A DNA stretch of 41,024 bases. Source: a bacterium (GTDB lineage Bacteria > Fidelibacterota > UBA2242). A model generated the notes under the pieces. It ran no database searches, was not told the origin of the DNA, and saw nothing but the letters and a program-made list of their open reading frames with translations. The DNA lies in contig JAHJGX010000071.1 of NCBI GenBank assembly GCA_018824205.1, forward strand, positions 1-41,024, written 5' to 3'. Positions 1-8,002 of the stretch are shown here, one piece after another. Each line of letters opens with the position of its first letter. Position 1 is the first letter of the stretch. Both the position numbers and the translations under genes were made by a program.

Positions 1-1376
1 CCGCTTTCATCATTGGCATTGCCGTTGAAGGGATAATATGCAACCAGACTAGATGGTTCCGAATCCTTCACACAACGAATTGAAAAACCATACGTCTTAC
101 CGAGATTACTCCGGTTAATACCGAAACTATCGTAGTACAACGCATGGCGCCATGCGTTAGTACTATTATCTTTTGATGCCGACCATAAGTCGGCATTAAG
201 CAACATCTTCTCGAAACCACCATCGAAACCACGACGGTAACCCGCGGGTAATGCAGTAAAGCCATATTCATCAGTACCGTTGCCATTGTCATGCCAGCTA
301 CTAGTAGATTTTAGTTTTGTTCCAGCATTACTTCCGAGATAATCTGCTAATTCTGTCCACTCTTCATCTGTCGGTACATGCCAACCCTCAGGAGCAATAT
401 TTCGACTGTCATCTACTGCATACCAGTTATAAAGAGCACCATAAGTATTACTATCGTTGTTATCATAAAAACAGTAGGCACCTTCAGTTGTTGAAGACCA
501 TACGGTGCTATTCGGGACTTTTGAAATGGCATTACCGTTCCGATAATGGGTGACTTTGAGATTTTCTGCCATCCACCATTGGTTTCCAATTTTTACTGTT
601 TGATAGGTATTATCATCTATATCAGTAACCGTCCCTGTCTCGTAAAGTGGCCATCCACCCTCATGATAAAGAGAATCTATCTCTGATTCAGTCAAAGCTC
701 GATTATAAACTCGTACATCATCAATTATCCCATGGAACTGATAGCTTCCACCAACACGCTTTCCAATAGTCAATCCTCCAACTTCAGAAATATTCCCATT
801 TGAAAATTCCTGGCTTTCAACTTTTTGTCCATTGAAATAAGCAGATAGAGTATTTCCATCGTATGTATAGCCAATAAATAACCATTTATCAATTGCCACG
901 GATGGGTTATCGAAAAATAAGCTTGTATAACCGCTAGCACAATTAATCTGTGAAACAAAGATAGTATCTACATTAAAGTGCAGAATTTCCTGACAGTCAG
1001 AAGGTGAGGCAAATTTTGAAGCGCTTATAACGCTCCCACCAGTATTCAAAGATTGTATATTTGCCCACGCAAAAAAGGATACCGCAGGTAAATTGTGAAC
1101 CATTCCATCCACTAAATAGACATAATCATCTACTCCATCAAAACTATATGAACTATTTTCATTCCCAAACCTATCGGTTGTTAAGGTAGCACCATTCACA
1201 GTTCCATTATTTCCGTTTCCACTCTCGTCATTGGAATTGCCGTCAAATGGGTAATATGCAATTAATCCATCATCAATTATTATCGAATTTCCAGTCAGGT
1301 CTCGTCCACTTGTAGTTTGGTTCACAATAAGAATGTAAAAAATGGTTGTCGCCACGAATAAAAATGTTTTTCTCAT
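1..1376 (-). CDS. LamG / FISUMP-domain secreted surface protein, C-terminal part outside window
   Basis: This gene is missing from the ORF track because it runs off the window edge; reading the minus strand from the ATG at 1376 gives about 458 open codons. Residues 1-25 look like a signal peptide (MRKTFLFVATTIFYILIV). A LamG/concanavalin-like domain covers about 38-235, with 'GLIAYYPFDGNSNDESGNGN' near its start and 'GIIDDVRVYNRALTESEID' near its end. A Fibrobacter succinogenes major paralogous domain (FISUMP) covers about 245-437, from 'GTVTDIDDNTYQTVKIGNQ' to 'YGFSIRCVKD'. A second LamG-like repeat begins at about 442 (LVAYYPFNGNANDESG) and is cut by the edge. The RBS is GAGAGGTG before the ATG. 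These domains are typical of secreted, often surface-attached proteins. The ligand is unknown, and any sorting signal would lie beyond the window. Confidence 0.88.
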   Translation of the reverse strand, partial: MRKTFLFVATTIFYILIVNQTTSGRDLTGNSIIIDDGLIAYYPFDGNSNDESGNGNNGTVNGATLTTDRFGNENSSYSFDGVDDYVYLVDGMVHNLPAVSFFAWANIQSLNTGGSVISASKFASPSDCQEILHFNVDTIFVSQINCASGYTSLFFDNPSVAIDKWLFIGYTYDGNTLSAYFNGQKVESQEFSNGNISEVGGLTIGKRVGGSYQFHGIIDDVRVYNRALTESEIDSLYHEGGWPLYETGTVTDIDDNTYQTVKIGNQWWMAENLKVTHYRNGNAISKVPNSTVWSSTTEGAYCFYDNNDSNTYGALYNWYAVDDSRNIAPEGWHVPTDEEWTELADYLGSNAGTKLKSTSSWHDNGNGTDEYGFTALPAGYRRGFDGGFEKMLLNADLWSASKDNSTNAWRHALYYDSFGINRSNLGKTYGFSIRCVKDSEPSSLVAYYPFNGNANDES

Positions 1377-1414
1377 TCTACACCTCTCTTTAGTTTATTC
1401 ATATCAATATTTCG

Positions 1415-1482
1415 CTATTTCACATTTCCATCTTCCAGCCGCATCAGGAACTTGGCCGTCCTGCGATCTGCAAACCACCAAT
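1415..1482 (-). pseudogene. Orphan 3' tail of a second copy of the holin-like gene
   Basis: Minus-strand translation gives WWFADRRTAKFLMRLEDGNVK followed by TAG, the same residues as the end of the neighbouring gene at 1773-2381 (which adds one Gln before its stop). Over the 63 comparable bases I count 7 differences, all synonymous. The rest of this copy is absent; the sequence upstream on the minus strand is repeat-rich spacer. It is best read as the remnant of a paralogous gene deleted by recombination. Confidence 0.75.
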
Positions 1483-1772
1483 GCCTGCGGCATAAATCTC
1501 AAGCACCAAATTCCAAATACCAAATAATATCCCCCATCAGGGGCTCCCGGTGGAGCAATATCTAAATCTCAATGATCCAAACCACCTATGGTCGGATTTT
1601 ACTCGTTTGGGATTTGCTCCAAAGGAGTCCCTTCGGGAAATTTCGGTGATTGTCTCACCAGAGACTCCTGTTGGAGGGATTTGCCTGCCCGATCTGCGAC
1701 AGCAGGCGGGTTTGTCCGCTCGGACGAATGTCCATTCGGACGGGGAATTTGTCATTTTGGATTTGAGATTTT
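1483..1772. repeat. Repeat-rich non-coding spacer between two holin-gene tails
   Basis: No convincing gene is visible; the track ORFs here are shadows. The ends carry an inverted pair, AAATCTCAA near 1494 and TTGAGATTT near 1763, and the interior holds several short hairpins such as GCTCCCGGTGGAGC and CGAATGTCCATTCG. The low-complexity phrases resemble dispersed intergenic repeats or miniature elements in environmental FCB genomes, but with a single copy in the window this is a suggestion only. Confidence 0.4.
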
Positions 1773-2381
1773 TCACTGTTTCACATTCCCATCCTCTAAA
1801 CGCATCAGGAATTTGGCCGTCCTGCGATCCGCAAACCACCAACTGACACAGGATACCGTCAGGTAGACCATGATGGTGATGATCTTATCAAAAAGCGCGT
1901 AGGCCTGAGTCGTTTCAAGCGGTGTTGTCTCACTGGTTTGCTGCAATGTTTGCCAGGCCACGATGGTGATCCAGGTGGAGACGCCCATCAGGTAATAGGT
2001 GATCGCCGGCCGGGCCAGATGTTTCAGAAAATCCACAATCCCAAACAGGAATGAGAGGATAGCGCCGATCCAGGAAGTCCAGGGGCTTTCCATCAGTTTG
2101 TTCATGTAGGAACTGTCAAAGAGCGGTTTCTCCGCCTGCCCGTAGGAAGCTTTCAGGGCATCCACTTCAGCCAGTGAGATTTTACCCTCTGTTTCTGCTG
2201 TTGTTACTTTGACCTGCATTTCGGCTTCCAGCCGGATGGTCTGCATGTCCAAATCCGCCATCTTGGCAGCGTGATCGTTCTTCAGTTTCTGCATTTTAAA
2301 ATTCGTGAATGAGGTCAGGGCGTTGCCGATCAGTCCGGTCAGTCCGCCGCCAAGGATCGATGCTAAAATGTTTGCAGCCAT
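1773..2381 (-). CDS. Phage-like 3-TM holin family protein
   Basis: A 202-residue protein with a glycine-rich hydrophobic N-terminus (ILASILGGGLTGLIGNALTS), a charged helical segment at about 28-85 likely to form a coiled coil, and three hydrophobic segments in the C-terminal half: SWIGAILSFLFGIVDFL, AITYYLMGVSTWITIVAW and IITIMVYLTVSCVSWWFAD. This layout fits the 3-TM holin family found in phages and gene transfer agents. The start has a strong RBS (GAAGGAGG, four bases before ATG). The next minus-strand gene upstream is a DUF5675 protein, also common in phage lysis modules, so the pair may be a prophage remnant or a domesticated unit. Holin activity is inferred from architecture only. Confidence 0.65.
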   Translation of the reverse strand: MAANILASILGGGLTGLIGNALTSFTNFKMQKLKNDHAAKMADLDMQTIRLEAEMQVKVTTAETEGKISLAEVDALKASYGQAEKPLFDSSYMNKLMESPWTSWIGAILSFLFGIVDFLKHLARPAITYYLMGVSTWITIVAWQTLQQTSETTPLETTQAYALFDKIITIMVYLTVSCVSWWFADRRTAKFLMRLEDGNVKQ

Positions 2382-2399
2382 AATGCCTCCTTCTCTCAG

Positions 2400-2433
2400 C
2401 CTCCCGGAGGTTTGAAACTTCCGGGAGGTTTTT
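2400..2433 (+). terminator. Strong GC hairpin with T run
   Basis: CCTCCCGGAGG pairs with CTTCCGGGAGG around a 7-base loop (one G-T wobble), followed by TTTTT on the plus strand. It lies between the DUF5675 stop and the holin-like start. The minus strand has no T run, so for those genes it may act as an attenuator or processing site rather than a true terminator. Confidence 0.5.
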
Positions 2434-2887
2434 ATGCTTCCGCAATTGTATCCAGTATCTTCAGTTGAAAAGACTGTCCCTGAAACAGGTTTTGAAACGT
2501 TGTAATGGACGGCCGTGAACAGAGCACCGCCCGCTGTCCCTGCAGGATTCCGGTATATTTGCCAAGCAATATGCAGCCATTGGTGTGAGTTTTCAGTCCT
2601 TTGGAAACGACACCCGCCCAGTTGCCGGAATGAATCAGGATAAAGGAACGGTCGGGAACCTCTGTTATCCAGTAGACCCGTCCGTATTTTTGTGAGATGC
2701 GGATTTGAACAGTATAAGTTCCTGAGGGAATACAGGAAATATTTCGTTGATTATTTTGCCAGGGAAGTTCCAGACTGTAACAATGAAAATTCCGAGAGAT
2801 CATAAGCCCCTCGGTCCCGTGATCGGAATGTCTCAATCGTATCAATGTCGCTCGATTCGAGCCGGCAGAAATTCCTTCGTCAGACAT
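2432..2887 (-). CDS. DUF5675 family protein
   Basis: The core 'RATLIRLRHSDHGTEGLM', 'FHCYSLELPW', 'IPSGTYTVQIR', 'FILIHSGNW' and 'GCILLG' matches the DUF5675 pattern, a small domain frequent in phage and phage-like clusters that resembles a peptidoglycan-active fold with conserved His, Ser and Cys positions. The track starts at a TTG (2911). I prefer the ATG at 2887, which has GAAGGGA about ten bases upstream and gives about 151 residues. The domain fills nearly the whole protein and no signal peptide is visible. Placement beside a holin-like gene suggests a lysis or cell-wall role, but no catalytic activity can be claimed. Confidence 0.65.
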   Translation of the reverse strand: MSDEGISAGSNRATLIRLRHSDHGTEGLMISRNFHCYSLELPWQNNQRNISCIPSGTYTVQIRISQKYGRVYWITEVPDRSFILIHSGNWAGVVSKGLKTHTNGCILLGKYTGILQGQRAVLCSRPSITTFQNLFQGQSFQLKILDTIAEA

Positions 2888-3079
2888 GCTTACTATCCCT
2901 TCAATAAGCAAATGTTATCTTCTGTCTGTCAAATTATAGTAAGTAAAAACCGGGCGATTTAGACTTACCGCTTCTCCCACCAAAGAACGCATTAACATTA
3001 GTTCAATAAATCGGAAATGTCAAGGTTTTTCATTTAGTGATGTTATAAAATGAAAATCATTTATTCGAATTAAACACGT

Positions 3080-3103
3080 AGAGACGTTGCATGCAACGTC
3101 TCT
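3080..3103. repeat. Perfect 24-bp palindrome
   Basis: AGAGACGTTGCATGCAACGT followed by CTCT is its own reverse complement; a further G-C pair flanks one mismatch on each side. It is followed by GCACATG and seven T on the plus strand, and sits just past the 3' end of the TonB receptor gene. Very similar GTAGAGACGTTGCATGCAACGTCTCTAC-type palindromes occur as dispersed repeats in several bacterial groups. It could work as a bidirectional terminator. Confidence 0.7.
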
Positions 3104-3118
3104 GCACATGTTTTTTTA

Positions 3119-5452
3119 TTAAAGCTTAACCGATACCGAGACAAACACATTCCGGGTTGCGCCGGGCCAGTAATAGGCCCAATAGCCGTCCCATTCATAA
3201 CCGTATCCGAATGTTGAATACAGAGTATCGAAGATATTGTTCACTTTCACGCTCAGTTCCAGATGCCGAAAACTGATTCGAAAACCGCCGTCATAAAGCC
3301 AGTAATCCGGATTGGCGCCAATATTTTCATTATCAATGGTCTGTTTGCCAACATAGCGTGATGTCAGAAAAACAGAGAGATGGTTCACTGGCTTGACGGT
3401 CAAACTGCCATTAAAAAGAACACACGGCACATTGGGAATGGTATTTCCTTTTAAATCGCCAGTACTGAAAATATGTTCGCCAATGCTGCTATTCAGGTTC
3501 AATGACCAGTATTTTGAAGCTTGATAGCCGAACTCAATTTCAAGTCCCTGATGCAGTGTTTTCCCGGCCTGGTAATAATCGTACTCTCCCTCCTGTTCAA
3601 TATCGATATTCTTCAGCTGTTCATTTTTATAATTGATCCGGTAAAGATTCAGATCGATTTCAAGTTGCCGGATTCTATATCTGCCTCCTAATTCATAATC
3701 ATGAATTAATTCAGCCGAGGCTTTTTGGGGAGCATTCCATACATCGTCGGCTTCAATAATCTGGTCATCGGCCGGTTCCCGCTGGGCTTTACCGTAATTG
3801 GCAAAGACAAACAATTCATCAGAGAACGAATAAATCGCCCCCAGGCGCGGATTCAGAAAATTCCATTTTGCATCCAATTGATATCCGACAGCATGTCCGA
3901 TTTTCTTCTGATCCATATTCCAGTGAATGTATTGATATTGCAAATCGGCAATCAGTTTCAATTTTTTCAGCGGTTCGAAAGCAAAGTGTGCGAAACCGGT
4001 AGTGATTAGTTTTTCACCAATATAGTTATAATATTGATACCAGTCTTCGGAAATTAGAGACGATAAATCAGGATCTGAGAAATCGGCGATTTCCCCAAAA
4101 TGGTCGCCGGTGTAAGAACGAATCTCGCCACCGATATCAAGACGATATTTATCACGGATATAAGTTAGTGTCGGAATAATTCCAAAATAGTTATTGACGA
4201 TCCATTTCCTTCGCAAAAGGTCAGTTTTCATCTCCATTTCCAGAGAATCGGAATATTGATCATTAACATCCAGATTATAGGAGTAAATATCACATCCTTC
4301 TTTAAATACTTCGTAATATCCGCTTCCCTTTACTAAATAAGCAACATTACAGAAGTGAAGACGATCGCTGATCCGCCATGAGCTGTTCAGTGAATAAACT
4401 TGTTGTAAGAAGTCATCAAGGTAAGATTGATAGCCTGCCCGCCGCTTTTCACGGTCATCAATATTATCGGCAGAAACGCCGTCCCACATCAGATGACTGT
4501 TCTCATAGCCGACTAATGCTCTGAATTGATGCGTAAAGTTTTTACCGTCATATTCGACCCCAAAGGCTCCTGATTTTTGGACGGTATCATGAAAATCCCG
4601 ATAGCCTTCGGATTTAATTTGTGAAAGCCTTGCCGACATTTTTACTCTCTTATCGAAAAGCGCTCCACTAGTGGCTTTTAGATGGATTTTAGACGTATTG
4701 TACGAACCCGCACCCACATTCAGCGACAATTCCGGTTTATCGGACCCAATCGATGTAATCACATTTACCGATCCTCCAAAAGCCGAAGTGCCATAAAGGC
4801 TGTTCCCAATGCCGCGCTGTATCTGAACATCTTCGGCATCACTAAGAACATCGCCATGATCAACCCAATAAACCTGATGACTTTCATTATCATTCAAAGG
4901 CACATTATTCATCATCACCGCAATGCGGCTCTGATCAAAACCCCGAATCTGGATATAGGAATATCCGGTCCCATTGCCGCTTTCACTGTAGGAATAAACA
5001 CCCGGTTCCATCGCCAGAATCATAGGAACATCTTCAACCGTATAACGAGCTTTAATCTCTTCATTAGACAATGTCGAAAAAGCCACCGGGGATTTGCCTT
5101 TAACGGCTCTAGTTGCCGTCACAAAAACCTCTTCACCTGCTATAACTTCAGCCCTTAGATAGATATTACCAATAGAACTATTATAAACTATAAAGGAAGT
5201 ATCCCGAAAAGCAATGTGAGATATGGTTACTTTAACCGGTAATTTTTCAGATTTAACTTGAAAATCGCCTGTCTCGCCGGAATAGGTTCCCTCGCCGGTT
5301 GTCAGTAAAATATTGGCATATTCCACCGGTTTGCCGGTTTCAATGGACAGTAATTTTCCGCTGATTACATAATCTGTGGCAAAAACTGATTTAAAAATGA
5401 AAAACGGGAAAAGAAAAATTAAGAAAAACGTTAGAAATGATTTGTGATTCAT
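3119..5452 (-). CDS. TonB-dependent outer-membrane receptor, predicted thiamine(-precursor) importer
   Basis: A 777-residue protein. Residues 1-25 form a signal peptide ending FATDY. About 27-110 is a carboxypeptidase-regulatory-like beta domain (ISGKLLSIETGKPVEYANI). About 115-230 is a TonB plug with 'IQIRGFDQSRIAVMMNNVPL' and 'VQIQRGIGNSLYGTSAFGGS'. The rest is a 22-strand-type barrel ending in alternating hydrophobic residues (VFVSVSVKL). It would use TonB/ExbBD energy to bring a ligand across the outer membrane. The TPP riboswitch directly upstream, with GGGAG serving as RBS seven bases before the ATG, points to thiamine, a phosphate ester or a precursor as ligand. TPP-regulated TonB receptors are established in Bacteroidota. 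No SusD partner and no inner-membrane thiamine transporter are adjacent. Confidence 0.9.
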   Translation of the reverse strand: MNHKSFLTFFLIFLFPFFIFKSVFATDYVISGKLLSIETGKPVEYANILLTTGEGTYSGETGDFQVKSEKLPVKVTISHIAFRDTSFIVYNSSIGNIYLRAEVIAGEEVFVTATRAVKGKSPVAFSTLSNEEIKARYTVEDVPMILAMEPGVYSYSESGNGTGYSYIQIRGFDQSRIAVMMNNVPLNDNESHQVYWVDHGDVLSDAEDVQIQRGIGNSLYGTSAFGGSVNVITSIGSDKPELSLNVGAGSYNTSKIHLKATSGALFDKRVKMSARLSQIKSEGYRDFHDTVQKSGAFGVEYDGKNFTHQFRALVGYENSHLMWDGVSADNIDDREKRRAGYQSYLDDFLQQVYSLNSSWRISDRLHFCNVAYLVKGSGYYEVFKEGCDIYSYNLDVNDQYSDSLEMEMKTDLLRRKWIVNNYFGIIPTLTYIRDKYRLDIGGEIRSYTGDHFGEIADFSDPDLSSLISEDWYQYYNYIGEKLITTGFAHFAFEPLKKLKLIADLQYQYIHWNMDQKKIGHAVGYQLDAKWNFLNPRLGAIYSFSDELFVFANYGKAQREPADDQIIEADDVWNAPQKASAELIHDYELGGRYRIRQLEIDLNLYRINYKNEQLKNIDIEQEGEYDYYQAGKTLHQGLEIEFGYQASKYWSLNLNSSIGEHIFSTGDLKGNTIPNVPCVLFNGSLTVKPVNHLSVFLTSRYVGKQTIDNENIGANPDYWLYDGGFRISFRHLELSVKVNNIFDTLYSTFGYGYEWDGYWAYYWPGATRNVFVSVSVKL

Positions 5453-5457
5453 AGCAA

Positions 5458-5545
5458 TCTCCCTTCGCTGGCATTATCCAGATCAGGTTCATAGGGTATT
5501 TTCTCAGCCTTTCATATGTTAGTGAAAAGCACCCCCCAGAACTTC
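5458..5545 (-). promoter_or_regulatory. TPP riboswitch (THI element)
   Basis: Minus-strand reading shows the conserved THI-box parts in order: GGGGGGTGC, then GGCTGAGA, then ATACCC, then GAACCTGATCTGGATAATGC and CAGCGAAGGGA. The 3' end merges with the ribosome binding site of the TonB receptor, so TPP binding probably blocks translation initiation. No terminator stem with a T run is seen between the element and the ATG. Confidence 0.95.
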
Positions 5546-5619
5546 AGTTTTAAAATATCACGGTTCTAATTTAATAACTATTCATTACTAAAATCAAATA
5601 GTATTAAAAAGAATATTAG

Positions 5620-5712
5620 CGGGAACGCCTGGGAGTCGAACCCAGCTTCCCGATTGTGTCGGGAACAGCGATTTTGAAGACCGTGGCACCCACCGGGGTT
5701 GCAATCATTCCC
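5620..5712 (-). tRNA. selC: tRNA-Sec (anticodon TCA)
   Basis: The minus strand folds into a long tRNA of about 93 bases: 5' acceptor strand GGGAATGA against CGTTCCC, anticodon loop CTTCAAA with anticodon TCA, a long variable arm (TTCCCGACACAATCGGGAA) and a T arm with GGTTCGACTCC. This is the selenocysteine tRNA layout; CCA is not encoded. Its 5' end overlaps the stop codon of the SPOR gene by 8 bases, so the tRNA is probably processed from that operon transcript. It implies selenoprotein synthesis, but no selA, selB or selD gene is in the window. Confidence 0.93.
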
Positions 5713-6526
5713 ATGAATTCCTCTTAATCACGATAAAATCAATTTTATGGAGCGCTTTCAACCGATCACCGGCAGCTTTGGCTTCTTCCTGAGAATTGTA
5801 GTTTCCAACCCGCACAGATAGCAGATCCGTGTTACTGCCTTTAATTTTCTGAACATAGGGTTCATAACCATAAGATTGAAGACGATTTTTTAGAGCCAGC
5901 GCATTCTGCGAATTTCCGAAAGCACCAACCTGCAAGGCCCACTTTGGTTCAGAAATAGTTCGTTCAACCGGTTTTGGTTCCGGAGCCTGTTTAACATTTT
6001 CCATCGGTTTATCATCTGTTACATAAACCGGGGCGGACTGATAGTTTTTAAAAGGTAGTTTCATATCCGGATATCGTTTCAGATAGTAAGAATAGTAGTA
6101 ATCAACAGAATCTTTTTTATTCAAAACGTTAAAACTGCTCAGCAGCATATAAACACAATTTCCGATATTTTCACTATCCGGATATTTGGAAATTAACTGT
6201 TTTGAATAATCTATGGTTCTATTATAAAGCCCCTTGGTGTATAGATATTCAATGATTCTTGTCAAGGCATCGTCCGCCCGGCCACTGTTCGGATACTGGC
6301 TCATGACATCTTTGTAAATTAAAAGAGCCTTATCGCCTTCAGGTTCGACTAATGCTGAGAGATACAGGACATCCGGATTATTGGGATATTTTCGCATCAA
6401 ATTCGGGATAGCCGATCTAACCTGATCAACTTCATCCTGTTCGATATATTCAAAATATCGATTAAGATCCTGGGTAAAAATCAGGACCGGGAAAAAGAAG
6501 AGCACTACCATAAAAAGTCGTTTCAT
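5705..6526 (-). CDS. SPOR-domain protein with TPR-like repeats, secreted
   Basis: I prefer the start at MKRLFMVV (6526), which gives a clear signal peptide (MKRLFMVVLFFFPVLIFTQD); the track start at 6574 adds 16 residues translated from inside lapB. An ATG at 6532, overlapping the lapB stop as ATGA, is also possible. After the signal come TPR-like helices (about 20-165), a Pro-rich linker (EPKPVERT) and a C-terminal SPOR domain from WALQVGAFGNSQNALALKNR to the end. SPOR domains bind denuded peptidoglycan at division septa. The gene follows lapB with start/stop overlap, suggesting translational coupling, and its TGA stop lies inside tRNA-Sec. Likely a periplasmic cell-wall-binding protein. Confidence 0.82.
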   Translation of the reverse strand: MKRLFMVVLFFFPVLIFTQDLNRYFEYIEQDEVDQVRSAIPNLMRKYPNNPDVLYLSALVEPEGDKALLIYKDVMSQYPNSGRADDALTRIIEYLYTKGLYNRTIDYSKQLISKYPDSENIGNCVYMLLSSFNVLNKKDSVDYYYSYYLKRYPDMKLPFKNYQSAPVYVTDDKPMENVKQAPEPKPVERTISEPKWALQVGAFGNSQNALALKNRLQSYGYEPYVQKIKGSNTDLLSVRVGNYNSQEEAKAAGDRLKALHKIDFIVIKRNSWE

Positions 6527-6528
6527 TA

Positions 6529-7668
6529 TCATTCCAAAAATGAATCCTCGATTCCGCAAACAGGACAAATCCAAAGCGCTTCATTGGCGATATGTCCGCA
6601 ATTGGAACAACGGACTTCATTAATGGAATCAAACCGATTTACTATATCCGTCAGCACGTCACCGGCCTCCCGGTCACGTTTGAGGGCAATTAACAACTTA
6701 CAGTAGGCGATTTTCGCTATCACCGAGCTTGGGTTGGTTTCGATCAAATCACTGATCAGATCCGACGCCCTGGATAAGTCTCCTTTGCGTTCATAAAAAC
6801 TTGCCAACGCGGTTATTGTGCGAACATCGTTTGGTTCATTTTTCAATATTTTCAGATAAAAATCTTCAATATTTCCAAAATTACCGTAATTAAACAGTAC
6901 TTTTTGAAGTTGAGGAAAAATCAGCCATGCTTTCCTGGGAGCAATTTCAGCAAATTTTTCCCACCACCCCACGGCGTCGGCATCCCGTTTTTCTTTTAAA
7001 TATGACTCTGCTATGTAATAGTAACTCGCCTCACAGCGGGAGTCGATTCGAATCGCTTTCCGAAAAATCAGACGAGCATCATGAAACGCTTGGTTATCAA
7101 ATTTTTCAAGGCCTTCCTGCACTTTGTAAATAGCCATGGCCCGCTTATTGTCTTCTTTTCGGATATGAAGAACTCTTTCCATGTATTCCGATGCTTTATT
7201 CCATTTTTTCAGATCCCGGTATAAGTGCCATATTTTTTCCAAAGCCCAAATGTTTTTCTTTTCCACATCCAGTATGTTCAGCGCAACAGATAATGCAATC
7301 CCCTTCTCATTAAGGTCAACATAATCCAGTACCAGGTTGCGCATAATTTCCAGTTTCTGGAGTTTGTTTATGTTCTGACGATAAAGTAAGGCCTGATGCA
7401 CCTTCACAGCGGGTTTTAATTTTCCGGTTTTACGGAGAATATTTCCTAAATTAATATACGCGTCAATATGGCTGGTGTCTTTCTCAATGATCGATTTCAG
7501 TTCCTTGATAGCGATGTCGTACTCGCCCTGCAGAATGTGGTTCAAAGCCTGTGAATAGAGCGATGTTTTTGGCTTTGTCTCCGATTTCCTCCGCCCAATA
7601 ATGGTCCCAAATACCATTATTAAGATTACAACAAATACAAACGCCAGAATGATTTCAAATGTTGTCAT
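6529..7668 (-). CDS. lapB: LapB/YciM-like TPR protein with C-terminal rubredoxin-type metal site
   Basis: A 379-residue protein with an N-terminal membrane anchor (EIILAFVFVVILIMVFGTII), a long array of TPR helices at about 40-345, and a C-terminal zinc/iron ribbon with two Cys pairs (CSNCG and CPVCG). This architecture matches E. coli LapB (YciM), an inner-membrane protein that brings LpxC to FtsH and balances lipopolysaccharide with phospholipid synthesis. A LapA-like gene lies immediately upstream, the same pairing as in E. coli. The implied outer-membrane LPS fits the TonB receptor in the window. The gene is part of the miaB-lapA-lapB-SPOR run. Confidence 0.85.
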   Translation of the reverse strand: MTTFEIILAFVFVVILIMVFGTIIGRRKSETKPKTSLYSQALNHILQGEYDIAIKELKSIIEKDTSHIDAYINLGNILRKTGKLKPAVKVHQALLYRQNINKLQKLEIMRNLVLDYVDLNEKGIALSVALNILDVEKKNIWALEKIWHLYRDLKKWNKASEYMERVLHIRKEDNKRAMAIYKVQEGLEKFDNQAFHDARLIFRKAIRIDSRCEASYYYIAESYLKEKRDADAVGWWEKFAEIAPRKAWLIFPQLQKVLFNYGNFGNIEDFYLKILKNEPNDVRTITALASFYERKGDLSRASDLISDLIETNPSSVIAKIAYCKLLIALKRDREAGDVLTDIVNRFDSINEVRCSNCGHIANEALWICPVCGIEDSFLE

Positions 7669-7686
7669 TTATAATCCTTTATTCGA

Positions 7687-7995
7687 TTATTCTTTTATCT
7701 CAACCTCTTCAAGGTCCTTATTGCGCAATAGATCAATCTCTTTTTTTAGCTTTTTATATTCACTGTTTAAGACGCGCACTATCTTCTTTTGTTCCAAAAT
7801 CTGAAACCCGGCAATCAGGTAGCCAATCAAAAATCCGAAAACCAATGATAGTAACAACACGACGATCATTTCAGTACTGAACGCATAGTTACTACTGAAG
7901 AATTTCAAGGTAATCTTCTGACCCACATTCTGAATTACAAACACCAGTAAAATCAGAACAACTAAAACTAGCCCAAGCAACTTTAAATATTTCAT
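7687..7995 (-). CDS. lapA: LapA-like (DUF1049) inner-membrane protein
   Basis: The preferred start is the ATG at 7995 (MKYLKLLGLVLVV), with GAGG six bases upstream; the track start at 8037 lies inside miaB and adds 14 unlikely residues. The product of about 102 residues has two transmembrane helices (LLGLVLVVLILLVFVIQNV and IVVLLLSLVFGFLIGYLIAG) flanking a short loop, then a charged coiled coil (about 65-100). This is the LapA/DUF1049 pattern. In E. coli LapA works with LapB in LPS assembly control. The adjacent lapB-like gene supports the call. Confidence 0.82.
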   Translation of the reverse strand: MKYLKLLGLVLVVLILLVFVIQNVGQKITLKFFSSNYAFSTEMIVVLLLSLVFGFLIGYLIAGFQILEQKKIVRVLNSEYKKLKKEIDLLRNKDLEEVEIKE

Positions 7996-8002
7996 AACAA
8001 CC

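Noticed and set aside
4682-5158. Plus-strand 158-residue ORF
   Set aside because: Antisense shadow of the TonB receptor plug region.
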